This document shows, piece after piece, positions 47,732 through 59,038 of a stretch of 64,000 nucleotides of DNA. Position 1 is the first letter of the stretch, and each line of letters opens with the position of its first letter. The position numbers and the translations under genes are program-made. A model generated the notes under the pieces. It was not told where the DNA came from. It worked only from the letters and a program-made list of their open reading frames with translations, and made no database searches. Source of the stretch: Ustulina deusta (taxonomy: Eukaryota; Ascomycota; Sordariomycetes; Xylariales; Xylariaceae); NCBI GenBank assembly GCA_023159155.1, contig JAJNNX010000002.1:310001-374000 (forward strand), in the 5' to 3' direction.

Positions 47732-49989
47732 ATGTCGTTTCCCACCGCGTCTACACCGTCGCCAGTCGGTGACCGACTTGACTTTTCGTTCAGCAGCTCC
47801 CAGAACAGCAACCCCGATAGTTCAACATTATGTTTTGAATCTTCTTTCAGACTAGAAACACCCTTTCCAAACCAGAAGGCGGAAAGCGAGAAGCACCCGA
47901 AGGGCAAGCGGAAGAGAACTACGTGTGTATCACGAACCCTGCAGTGGCGCACCGGAGACGGGGCGTTGAGCTCGTCTTGTGTTCAATTGGCTAATAATTG
48001 GCCTGTCTTTCCTCTAGGTCACAAGACAAAACCATTCTTGAAGCTGCGTACACCTCGAACCCGAAGCCTGACAAGGCGGCGCGTCTTGATATTGTAAAGC
48101 GCGTTTCATTGAATGAGAAAGAAGTACAGGTTAGTAATGCGGGCTTACGATGGATTGAACGCGTCATTCGAGCCACTTGGGGGATGTTGTAAGTCGATTG
48201 GAACTGACGCAGCCGGATAAAATAGATATGGTTTCAAAATCGACGACAAAACGACCGCAGGAAATCTCGCCCACTCTCGCCGCAGGAGATCGAGGCACTT
48301 CGCTATGGGAATGGCATGCGTGTTTTATCGTCTGATCCAATGCCGATGTCTATTGAGCCGGTTTCTGCGCCAATTGCTTTACCAAACGCTGCCGAGCTGC
48401 CTCGTAGTTTATCCGCTGACACGACAACATCAGTAGATATTGGGGAGCGTACCTCGAGCCCTGAGGATGTGTTCTCCCAATATAGATCTCGGCCTTCATC
48501 TCCCCAGGTTGTTGGGGTACCAAAATCCGTGGGGGACGCAAGAAGAGACTCAGAAGCAGCAAGGAATGCGCCGGCTGGTACATCACCGTCACCGAGAGTT
48601 ACGTCAGAGGTCGAGTCCCACCCATATGCAGGTGTCTCCGCAACACCAATTGGATACTTGGCCAACCGGTGGTTTGCTGGGGACTCTTTCTCAACGTCTT
48701 CGACGGCGGAAAGGTCTGGCGATGAGTCGTTCAAGAGCGAATGGGATTCCCGACCCGTGATAGGTTCAGGAATTAATATTGGCAACTCTAGACTTAACTC
48801 TTTCTCATCCTCAACATCATCTGCCGCTGATCACTCGCCTCCTACCTTGCAACCACAACCGGCATCGGCTTCTCGGGTCCGATTGTCTCTGTCGTTGGAT
48901 GGCAAAGCGGAATTGGTATCCGCTCAGCAATCACCACCACGCCCTGCTCCACAACTCCCCCTCAACGTGGAGACGTTACCTCCGGTCTTTGGTAACCGAA
49001 CCCTGCAGCGAAGCCGGAGTGCACTATCCGGCATTACACTTCCGCCTATCTCTACACTTACGAAGAACCTCGGGGCTCATTTCCCGCCGCAACTCACTCG
49101 TGGTCGATCACGCGATGTCCATGCCTGGGAATCATGCTGCGAGGCCGATACCCGCGATGAACTAACAAGACTGGCAGAAGATGAATCCTCAGGATCCGCA
49201 ATAGCAGCTATTAGCTTGATGCGATCATCCAGTAGCTCGGCAAGCCTGAGCAACCTAATCCATAACCACAATTCCCACCCTCAGCCCCCTTCTCATCCAG
49301 CCGTTTTACAGCCAAATCCGAGCAAGCGAAATACGTTCGGCACAACACGGGGTCTTTTTGATAGGAAACCTAAGCTGGGGCGTGCCAAAACTTCACCTCC
49401 TATGACCTGTCGTATATCGGTAGAGGAATCTAGAAAAATAGTGGAAGTTGAAGAGGACGAAGATCATCTCGAGCCCGAGAAGAAGAAGCGGAAGAAGCAG
49501 AGCGACCAATTCCACATTCTGAGCCCCTCTGGTGATTCAGACAAGGAGAACTGGAGCCCAGACGAAGACGGGAACCAAGACCGTCGACGTCCCTTGCCAC
49601 CACCTGAAACCGGCGTGTCACCCATAAAAACAGTTGCGCCGCTCCCACGGAATCCGCGGCGCATCGGACGCATTCTGGGCGAGCAGGATGCGGTAACCAA
49701 GCGACTATTCCCAAACGGTTCTGTGGACTCGAGAAATCGTAACGTGAACCGCGCGAACACGGCTCCCATTCCGGGGCAGCGATTCCGTAAACCCGGCGAC
49801 GCCGCAGTAGCAATCTTCGAAGATGGCGAGAACACGGCACATGATCAGGAGAGAGAGATGCTTCCACAAGAAGGAAAAGGCGGCGAGGAAGTTGAGCGCT
49901 TCATGCACGGTGATCTCTCGCCTAGCAAGCGCCCAGATATGGACTGTGTCGCTGGCCTGCTTTCCCTTAGTCAGGGAAACTGGCGCTGA
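47732..49989 (+). CDS. homeodomain transcription factor
   Basis: Three exons: 47732-47922, 48018-48129 and 48226-49989, giving 688 residues. The homeodomain lies at about residues 57-118: a basic arm KGKRKRTT, helix 1 around ILEAAYTSNPKPD, helix 2 in LDIVKRVSLNEKEVQ, and the recognition helix IWFQNRRQNDRRKSR (Trp103, Phe104, Asn106, Arg108). The second intron falls exactly between helix 2 and the recognition helix. The rest is long, Ser/Pro-rich and disordered with acidic and Lys-rich patches (EPEKKKRKKQ). It resembles Yox1-like fungal homeobox regulators that act in cell-cycle or morphogenetic gene control, but orthology is inference. The start is the ATG at 47732; the frame upstream has only a GTG. 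Confidence 0.93.
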
Positions 49990-50767
49990 GAATATCCCCA
50001 AGTTGTAGAGAGAGAGAGAGCCAGGAGCGAACATGAAGCCTGCACTGGATAACCGTGTTGGCCACAATTATATTGATTACCTACACGTGTTAGGTAGATA
50101 TTTTTCAACGCTTCGGCCATGAAGGAGTATTGGTTGCTTTTGGCTCAAAAAGGGCCATGCTTGGGTTTGCTCGGTTGGCTAACGAACCTTTTCAAGGCTG
50201 GGAAAAGGGGTGGGCTTATGCGGAAGGGAGCGGCTTGAGATGAAATGAAACTTTACTGAATAAAGGAAATACTCCTTGTACTCCTTACCTACTTTTTTTT
50301 CGCCGACTTATCTATGTGATGATGACATATTTGCTCGCCTCAATCAACTACTCCTGAGATATGGGATTGGATTGGATTGGGTTGGCGGTTGCAAACGACA
50401 TTCTAACGCTCCTGCACTGAATGGGTTATAGTCCTGACTGAAAGGTAAGGAGAATCAAAGCAGCCCGTGATGATCGATGTCTTGGCAATGAGATCTGTGA
50501 AGAGGCGGGCAAACTAATATAAGAACAAAGTACACTGGGATGAAAACTTTGAGGAATGCCGAAAGAAATAGATACGAGGGGCCAATAGTGAAATGATCTC
50601 AAGCTTATACTTATACCCATGTACGTGGGAGGAAGTAGCGTGACTTCATGGTAGGTATCATCTCATCTCATTACACTTGGAAATCATATTTACACATTGA
50701 AAGAAATGCTGGGTGGAAATCTTCCCAGGCTCAACCTGGTCGCACCAGCTCCAACATCCGGCATGTC
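49990..50767. other. intergenic region between convergent genes
   Basis: 3' flanks of the homeodomain gene (+) and SEC10 (-). A short GA repeat lies just after the homeodomain stop (50008-50020). No gene seen. Confidence 0.5.
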
Positions 50768-53373
50768 TTACAGACCCGAAAGCACGCTCTGCACACCCAC
50801 GCTTTTCGCATCGTCTCTGCTTTGGATGAAGCCCTTGAAATCAGCCTTTCCGAGCTTCTTGATAGAAGCACCGGCACCGGTTGCGAGGTTCCTGCTCCTC
50901 TCGCGCAGAGCCTCGGGGCCGATGATGAAGAGATACCCGATCTCGGTTAGTAGCTCAACGGCGGCTTCGACATCCTTGGAGAGTGGCCATTCTTTTAGCG
51001 TAGCGACATATTTAGCGATGTCCTTAGTGACCATGAGGCCGCCAGTGGCGTTAACCTTGAATTTTTTGAAGTGCTCGAATAACTGTCGCTGGATAGCGAG
51101 CGCAAGCTCACTACTAAAAGCTTCTAGGTTCTGACCATCGATGGAACACACCAGTAGATTCGTGCAACGTGATAGAAAGAGGCAGGTCGATGTACAAGTG
51201 CTTGTTTGCAGAGACTCGACGAGATCAAGTTCGTCTTTGGGTAAGAAGTCTAGCTTCTTCTGCTGAGCTAGTGACTTGGTGACCCAGTTGATGATAACGT
51301 CCAGAGTGCTCTTCATGACATTATTTGCTTTCTTTTCGATAGCTTCGATGCCCACTTTAGACTGTGCCTCCATACTTCGTCGTACAGTTGTGTTAGATTC
51401 CGCCAAGCGGATCAGAACAGTGCTTGTGAAGCGGGACATGATGTTCGTAATAGTCACCGCCGGCCGAATTGATGGCAGATAAGACAGGTCCGGTTCCGTC
51501 TTCACATTTTCCTGGGAAGTGGCCCGCTCAAGGGCAGCCTCCAAGGAGGTCTCAACGTATACCTGGCCCATATTTGTCATTAGGAGATTGAGAAGGATTG
51601 CGACGTCCTTGGGGGTCTCGCTTGGGCTCCCTAGTTCGAGTGTTCGCCGTACACTTTCCGCGAGCCAGGTCATCATCCTCTTAGCGTTCGCGATCGATAA
51701 ATATCCTTCTTCTTCTGATACCTCAATCTCATTCTTGTTGTTGTCGGTCTCTTGTACCCGGGCGACTCGCAGCATCATGGCCTTTTGGGTTGGCGTCAGA
51801 TCAGATGATTCAAGCCTTTCTAGATATGCGTCTTTGGCAGATTCCATGAGCTGATTAGTCCGTTGTGCTAATGAAGCCATAAAACCAGATGGAGCCTTCT
51901 TCCTTCTGGAGTGATAGATGTTAAAACGGAATAGTAGAGAGTTGAAGAGTTCCTCCAGGCTCTTTTTCTCTCGATCAATATATGAATTCCCCATGATGTA
52001 CGGCACAAACAGCTCTTCCATCTGCTGATCTAGAGTTTGAGCAATTTGAGCCGAGCAAGGTTCTGGATGTTCTGTCAAACCATGCGATTTCAAGTCTTCG
52101 ATCAGGGCACTAATGTATGTTCGTGAAGAATGCAGCGACCGGAGGAAGGCAAGAGATGAAATAGTGCTCGCTTTTTCTAGTACCATTTCCAGTCTCTGTT
52201 GAACAGATTGCTGGAAGATTCTTTGGATGAACTTGATCAGGACGGTCTCGTAATAGGGGAAAGCTCTTTTAATAATAAACGACTCTTCTTGCATGATTAT
52301 CCGGACTTCGTCAATGAGCGACTGTAGACTGGGTTCGACACCCGGTGGTTCGGCATCAGGATCTGCGAGCTGGTCCCAGGTTTCCCCGTCCATCGTAACC
52401 TCGTCGGTGATGAGTTGATCTCTATCAATGAAAAATTGGTGCTGGTTGACAAAGACAGCGATAACACTGGCGCCGCCGTTAAAATCATGCAATACCTTGG
52501 CGCATTCCATCATATCGTCAAAATTCTGCTTCCGGTAGCTGTTGTTGAACTGCTTCAGTAAGTCCTGCTCCAGGGTTTCACAGAATTTCTCTAATATCTC
52601 GCGAGTATTGTGTGATCTTTTGGTGCCATTGACGCCATTTGTGGCGCCATTCCGCTGATGTCCGTTGGTTTGATTCCACGATCCCGGGTCCAACCTCTGG
52701 CTGATGCGCATCAACTGGTGGGCAATGACGGCGCATCGGACCTTGTTCTCTGAGCCGCCTTGACGCTGGATGTCTTGTAGGGATGCCAATTCGCCAGTTT
52801 CACTAACTTGGAGCCAACAGTGTATTAAGAAGTTAGCGTCTAAAGCGCGTCTCCGTTTCCGATCAAGTTCCTCGAGCTTCTCTCCAATCTGCACAGCGAT
52901 ATTGCCACCTGCTTCTCCACGGCTGCCTCTATCATTGGCATTCTGCTGGTTGAGTGTGATATCGAGAGCTTCGAACTGGTTGATGGATTGGTCAAGCTTG
53001 CGACCGAGGGTATCGAGAGTCTGGTCGTGTTGTATTTCGGCACGTCTGACCTGCGTTAGGAGTTCTGATTCTTTCTCCTGCAGTTCCTCGGAGAGGCTGC
53101 CAAGGCCCTCTAACGCATCTGAGAGGGCAGTGTCAGTAGCGCATCTTCCGAGAGTAGGGAGGCCATAGATATCGTACTCTCGAAAGCTCTGATCAGAGGC
53201 TTCGGATCAAAAGCCTGTTGCGCAGCACCTGAGCGTCGGTTTTGAGAGACAGCATTTTCGGCGAGACTATCGACGAAGTCGCGCACGATGAAGTCTTTAT
53301 TGGAGAAATCTTCGAGGGTGAAGCTGGGTCCCTTAGGAAACAGGGCTCGGGACCCAGACCCAGCCTTCTCCAT
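50768..53373 (-). CDS. SEC10: exocyst complex component Sec10
   Basis: Subunit of the exocyst, which tethers secretory vesicles to the plasma membrane at growing tips (family knowledge). Two exons, 53373-53178 and 53118-50768, joined in phase 1 across a 59-base intron, giving 848 residues, close to the yeast protein. The join produces RAFENALEGLGSLSEELQEK, matching the expected coiled-coil start of the family; reading through the intron instead gives a stop. The N-terminus FTLEDFSNKDFIVRDFVDSL is typical. Later landmarks: an NGTKRSHNTREILEKFCETL helix, MMECAKVLHDFNGGASVIAV, ELFVPYIMGNSYIDREKKSL and ITNIMSRFTSTVLIRLAES. The C-terminal segment GGLMVTKDIAKYVATLKEW is conserved. It shares an 880-base divergent promoter with NUS1. 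Confidence 0.95.
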
Positions 53374-54253
53374 TGGGTCGGTTCAGGTCGTTGTCGCCGA
53401 TGCTGGCGACGACACCATGGAGGTGAAACAGCAACGGCAGTCGTTGCGAATCGTCTTGTCTCGGCGCAAACTAGATTGTCTAAACAAGAATATTTATTCG
53501 TTATGGAAGGCCCGATTCGATACTGTCTGTATCCATCAGTGCTTATTTCTCGTGCAAGTAAGTGTTGTAGATTGTCGTGGGACTAAAGCCTAAGATGTTG
53601 TGTCTTAGGTATGTGACGATATTAAGGTAGAAGGGTTGTACTGCTTAACATACAGCCAGGCAGTATTGGTAGCTTAACAGCACCTGCTGTAGGTCCCTAT
53701 CCTGTGTGCCTCGGTAGCTATAACCCACTGTACCTACCTAGAAGTTAACCTCTTTTGCAGGGGCTTGTTCCCCCGCCAAATCGGTACCTACTAAGTAGGT
53801 AGGTAGACACGCTGGAATAGCCCCTCATACATGGCCACGCAATTGTGGCTGAGCACAGTTCTGCAGCTTGCCTCCTTGCAGGTTGGGAAGCTAGAGCTGC
53901 GTCGTCTCGTCACTCCACCAAACCTCAGTCGTTCCACATTCAATTCATACACTATCTAGACTATCTGACTTCCCACGAGAATCGCCATCCTCCGCCCATT
54001 GTGATTGGCGTCTTTTGGTATAATCACTGCCTGTGCCAATTGCCTCGTGGCTTACGCAATTGTTACACATATCTGGACGAACTAAATCACCACGACCGAG
54101 GCGATGCGAGTAACGGCCTAAAAGAAAAGGCGAACCCGAAAAGAGCCACACTTTCGACGCTCTTTTATTGCCCCTTGGTTTTCCCCTGAAAGCGCGGCCC
54201 TACACACACTCCCTCACATCCATTCGTTTAAACACAGAGCACCCAGGGCAACC
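53374..54253. promoter_or_regulatory. divergent promoter region, SEC10 / NUS1
   Basis: 880 bases between outward-facing start codons. It contains TAGGTA-rich DNA near 53770-53810. No specific factor site is claimed. Confidence 0.5.
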
Positions 54254-55374
54254 ATGTCATTCACGCAGAAAGACATTGAAATATATCGGGAGGATGAGAA
54301 GTCTAGGCATAGAAAGCTTGGCGTCGAGGAACGGGAAGAGTTAGTTAAGGTTGGTCTTGACACGTTTTTTGTTTGGGCTCCGTCTCAACTCAGAACCAGG
54401 AAACCTTGTTCTCAGCTCGAAGCTAACATAGCCTGCCAGAGCTATCTCCCCACACCTTCGTCTTCATCCCGCCAGCGAAGCAACAGCCGTGTAAAGACAC
54501 GAGATTTGTCGCGTTTTGGCGTCAGGAGATTCCTCAAAGCCCAGCTATACGCATTTCTCTACCTCTTCATCCACGCTATCTTTTCGCTCTACATCCGCAT
54601 TCGTATCGCCTATCATGCCGTCTCCAATCGCCTCGTGGCTATTCTCAAGCATCACTATAATTCACCTGAGTACATAGCTCGGGACGTTGCCACACTGGAG
54701 AGATTACCAGTCCATCTAAGCATAATACTAACTCTCGAAAATGGTGGCAAGGGTGATGCCTTAGAGAAATTGGTGAATGAGGTTTCTGAGGTGGCTGCGT
54801 GGTGTACTGCCGCTGGTATTCCCAAGCTGTCCGTATACGAAAAGACAGGTACTACCTTTTTTCTTATACACCAGCTCTATTGTTCGTCACTAACTCGTAT
54901 TGTGTAGGTATCCTCAAGAGATACATGACTCAAACGCACCGCAGCGTGTGCCACCGTCTCAAGATCTGGTTCGGCAAACATCAGGCGCCGCCTGTTACAC
55001 TTTTCGCTCGAGGCGCACCTGCCATCCGGTCGCATAGTCGCCATGGCTTTGATCTCATCCTCATCTCCGAGGACGATGGCCGCGAAGCTATGGTCGACCT
55101 TACGAGGGTCTTAACCGAGATGGTACAGAAGGATAAGATTACCGCTAAAGAGATTACTATGGATGTAATCGACAACGAGTTATCAGAGGCCGTCATGAGT
55201 GAACCAGACCTTCTAATCTCATTTGAGCCTTACGTTGACCTACAGGGCTATCCGCCGTGGGCCATCCGCCTGACCGAAATCCATTGCGTCCCTGATAATC
55301 AAGGGGTAGGGTACCAGCTATTCTTAAAAGCTCTTCGGAAATACGCACAGGCAACCTTCAAGCTGGGGAAGTAA
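54254..55374 (+). CDS. NUS1: dehydrodolichyl diphosphate synthase complex subunit Nus1
   Basis: Non-catalytic partner of the cis-prenyltransferase that makes dolichol in the ER (family knowledge). Exons 54254-54848 and 54908-55374, joined in phase 1. A probable extra intron at 54350-54439 (90 bases, GT...CTAAC...CAG) lies in frame: removing it yields EELVK then SYLPTPSSSS and a protein of 323 residues, keeping it gives 353. Landmarks: a basic segment before a membrane stretch (LYAFLYLFIHAIFSLYIRIR), LPVHLSIILTLE of the first beta strand, VAAWCTAAGIPKLSVYEKTG and the C-terminal VGYQLFLKALRKYAQATFKL. The conserved FEPYVDLQGYPPWAIRLTEI segment near the end is the strongest family marker. It converges on the AlkB-like gene, 140 bases between stops. 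Confidence 0.92.
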
Positions 55375-55514
55375 ACTCGACGATAAATCCCCTCCAGATT
55401 TTCAACGGCTATGGACTAGCTGAATAGGCGCATATCGGCGTTAGATGGTCACCACTGTATTTTCGAACTATAAAAGGAGGTAGGGGTGGCGTAGAGATGG
55501 GCGATACCCAATGT

Positions 55515-56963
55515 TCATGGTCTAGGGGCTTGTATCCACGGTTTCATATCTTGCCCTGCAGCATTCCATTTATAAACGGGCCCGCTGCCTACGTTGTATT
55601 GATAATAGTTTTCTGTGCCCCCTCTGACCAGGGCCCGTCGAAAGGTGATATTGATGCGTCCGCCGTCCCACTCATTCTGGCCACTCCGCTTGGGGATTGA
55701 GTGCTGCCAGTTCGCTTGCGTCCTGCCGCGCATTAGCACCATATCGCCGTTTCTGAGCGGCAGCTTGAGCGATCCCTTCGATGTACTATTGCTGCTAGCA
55801 TCTCCTGATTCTGACTTCGGCGGTTTCTGCTTCATCAAGAAATCTCGCTGTGCACCTAACGAGAACGATGCGATCGCCGGGAGCAAGCCCAAAAACCGCT
55901 CATCATCGCTATGAAATGAGATACTGTCCGCGCCGGAAGCGTAGTAGTTGACGAGACAGAAATTAAACTGGCATCCCGTTGCCGCCTCAGTGGATCTCCG
56001 TATAACGTCGAGACAGTGGGGGATGGGGCGCGGTATTGCTTTGTACCCTGTTTGTCTCCTTTGCCTTTGTGTTCCGTGTGTGTCCGAATGGCCGACAGGG
56101 ACTGGCTTCCCTGTGCGCGTGTCAACTACCTTCCCTGTTGGAGACACAGTATCAGCTGTTGAGCTGTACACCGCCGGATAATTGGGCTCGAAGTGGGCCG
56201 TCTCGTCCAAACCAAACACAGTTGTCCACTACAAACGTTCTGAAGTCAGCGGACAATTGTGATCTCAGTCAAGCTTGAGGAGGCTAGGAGCATCCCAAAG
56301 TCTTTCAGATCTGAACAAATTCCCACATAAATTTATGTACTCTCAATACGCCATCAAATCGGGGGGGACGGGAGTTCATAAATTGAGGTAGCTCACTCGG
56401 GGTGTATGAATATGCATCTTGGTCCCACCTCGAGCAATGTCGTACTCGACACGATAGAAAGGCAGCTCAGACCGGAGAAATTCGAAGAGCTGTCGAGCCG
56501 CCTGCCGCGGGATGTACGGCTCAAAATACAAAAGGTCAAGATCTGGCTGGTCAGCGATTACGCGAGCGCCACGCGCTGGCGGGCCCGAGATCTCAGCCTC
56601 TAGAGTATTTGGTAGCTGTGGTATAGGAAATGGATACGAGGCATGCGTGGAGTAACTTGTTGGTTTGCTATTCGCAATCGTTGGGGGGCTAGTAGTCTTA
56701 TCGTTGTTAGTAATGAGAACCAATGGTTGTTGTAGTCGTCTGAATGCAATCGTTTCATGTTGTGTCGTGTTTGCACAAGTCGAGAGACCATTTTCTCTTT
56801 TACGGATATCACAATTTGATGTCTTTGGACATATGATTCGAGGGAATAGGGAGGTTACCACTGCTATAGGTTCCTCGTCAGGAATCCGGAGATCAGAATC
56901 GCGCGACTTCTTGGCTTTGGGTATGCTGAAGTAGGCATCAATTGTTCTTTTTTTGGTCGTCAT
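55515..56963 (-). CDS. AlkB-like Fe(II)/2-oxoglutarate-dependent dioxygenase
   Basis: Oxidatively removes alkyl groups from nucleic acid bases (family knowledge; ALKBH2/3-like, so DNA repair is likely). Two exons, 56963-56397 and 56228-55515, joined in phase 0 at TPR/WTTVFGLDET, giving 426 residues. Iron ligands are His295 and Asp297 (SFHSDDE) and His365 (WQHSIPK). The 2-oxoglutarate and base-pocket arginines are in RINITFR (380-386). The nucleotide-recognition lid lies before the HxD, in PIPHCLDVIRR and CLVNYYASGADSI. The N-terminal 120 residues are disordered and begin with KKRTIDAYFSIPK, which looks like a PCNA-binding (PIP-box-like) motif. It is divergent from TRM5. Confidence 0.92.
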
Positions 56964-57489
56964 TGGAGATAGATTTCGAGGTGAGCAAACTCACTGCCTC
57001 GGCCTAAACAATGAATTATGATTCTGGCAAGGATGAGAGCGGTTTGTCAGGTTCGTATCATTAGCGGTGAGATACTGCAAGTGTAGTGCCCATAGATTAT
57101 GCAGTGTTCAGCTGCTGTGATGCTTCAGCCTTGTTGAACCAACCGAGGTATGACGCATGTGTCGCTATGTTGATCATCAGCCTTGCATGCATAGTGCACA
57201 AGGGTAGGTACCGCCTACACTACACTAAGGCCAGGAGGTACCTATACCACAGCCCCTGTCAGCTCTCCCCGCCCGCTACCCTGCCGGCAAATTTCCACCA
57301 GCAGGGTTCCCCCTCGCCCCTTCCCCAAGTTCCCAAATTCGCGAAGGTCCGCGAATAGGTACTTACTATACACATGAGATTCTCCCAGTGATGGCGGTTC
57401 GTCATCCTGACCCCCTGAATTCGCAACTGCCGCCATCTTGACATTGGTGCGCTAACATCAACGGCCTTCAGGACCCCGCAACCGAGGAT
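56964..57489. promoter_or_regulatory. divergent promoter region, AlkB-like / TRM5
   Basis: 526 bases between two outward-facing start codons, so both promoters lie here. No specific factor site is claimed. Confidence 0.55.
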
Positions 57490-59038
57490 ATGAGCAGCCT
57501 CATCCGCCCGCCCGCTGTCCGTCATACCGTCGGCGTCCTCGACCGTACGCTGTTCGCAAAGACGGTCAACCTCGCCGCGGCAGCTGTCGTCGACAAGAAA
57601 AAAATCGCGCAATGGCGGCAGAGCCTCCAGAAAGAGAAGACCCTCCTGTCGGCTGAACGTCTGGCGTCCGTGGTGCCGCACCCGGATCCGACGCTAGCGT
57701 CGCACGGCGCTCGATTTCTCCTTCTTGATCCAAAGGTCCGGCCCGGGGGTAAGCGAGTACTCGACCATAACCGGGACAAATAGCTATGGGGGGTCCTTGT
57801 TCTGATCAAATTCCGTGCGCTTAGTGCCCGATACATGGACGCCCCTCCTCCGCGACGCTGTAGAGAAGCAAGAACTGGGCGTCGTGCCCTACGACTTGTC
57901 GCTTGACTACGCACACTGGACCTATGAAGAGGTGATGCGCTGTCTGCTGCCACCAGAAATACGTGATGACCATGATGGGTTTCCCACAGGCTACAACCAG
58001 GCAGGCCATGTCGCGCACCTAAACCTACGGGATCAGTATTTACCATACAAGAAGTTGATCGCCGAGGTGCTGCTAGACAAGTGCCCCAGTGTACGCACCG
58101 TTATCAATAAGGTTGCAAGTGTTGGCACAGAGTCGGAATTCCGCACCTTTGCATACGAGGTGTTGGCCGGCGACAACGACCTCAGCGTCGAGGCACGCGA
58201 GAATGATTGTATTTTCCAGTTCGATTACGCTAAAGTCTATTGGAATAGCAAGCTAGAAGGCGAGCATAGGCGTCTTGTCCACTTATTTAAACCAGGCGAA
58301 GTCGTATGCGATGTCATGGCGGGCATTGGTCCTTTTGCTGTCCCTGCCGGCAAGAGAGGTGTCTTTGTATGGGCAAATGACTACAATCCTGAGAGCTACC
58401 GATCCCTCAGCTCGAACATCAAACGCAACAAGGTACAGCGATCTAGAGTTCTAATACTCGACTCGAGGTGCAGCACTGACATTGGTCCTTAGGTCACCCA
58501 ATATGTCCAAGCATTTAATGAGGACGGCCGGTTATTTATCAGGAAAGCCGCCGACTTGGTTTACGCCGCTTCCACTAGCGGAGCACATGCCATCGTGAAA
58601 AACAAACGCGCTACTAGACACCGCCAGCAGAAAGACGTCATCAAGATGGATGAGAAGACCCTGGACCAGGAGCAGCGCATCCCTGTCCCACCGACGATAT
58701 CACACTTCGTAATGAATCTCCCAGCATCAGCCATCACCTTCCTTTCTCACTACCGCGGGCTTTATGCCGGGCATGAACAGCTATTTGAGCCACATACTAG
58801 CGTGAAGCTTCCGATTGTTCACGTCCACTGTTTCGCTGCCAGAGCCGAAGGTGAAGCGCCCATGCTCGACATTTGCGAGCGGATCACAGCCGAGCTTGGT
58901 GTCCCTATCAAACTCGGAGACCCAGAGATTTCTGGAGAGGCGGTCATACTGGAAATCAGAGCTGTAGCACCGAATAAGCGCATGTTTTGTGCTTCTTTCC
59001 GAATACCCGCCGAGGTTGCATTCGCTTCTAGGGAATAG
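57490..59038 (+). CDS. TRM5: tRNA (guanine37-N1)-methyltransferase Trm5
   Basis: Transfers a methyl group from S-adenosylmethionine to N1 of guanosine 37 next to the anticodon, preventing frameshifts; works in nucleus/cytosol and mitochondria (family knowledge). Three exons: 57490-57748, 57825-58432 and 58493-59038, giving 470 residues. Landmarks: FPTGYNQAGHVAHLNLRDQY, the cofactor fold KPGEVVCDVMAGIGPFAVPA, and WANDYNPESYRSLSSNIKRN, which binds the cofactor sugar. The catalytic loop HFVMNLPASAITFLSHY follows in exon 3, separated from the fold by a Lys/Arg-rich insert (KNKRATRHRQQKD). The start is the ATG at 57490. No obvious mitochondrial presequence is seen, so dual targeting here is open. 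Confidence 0.95.
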
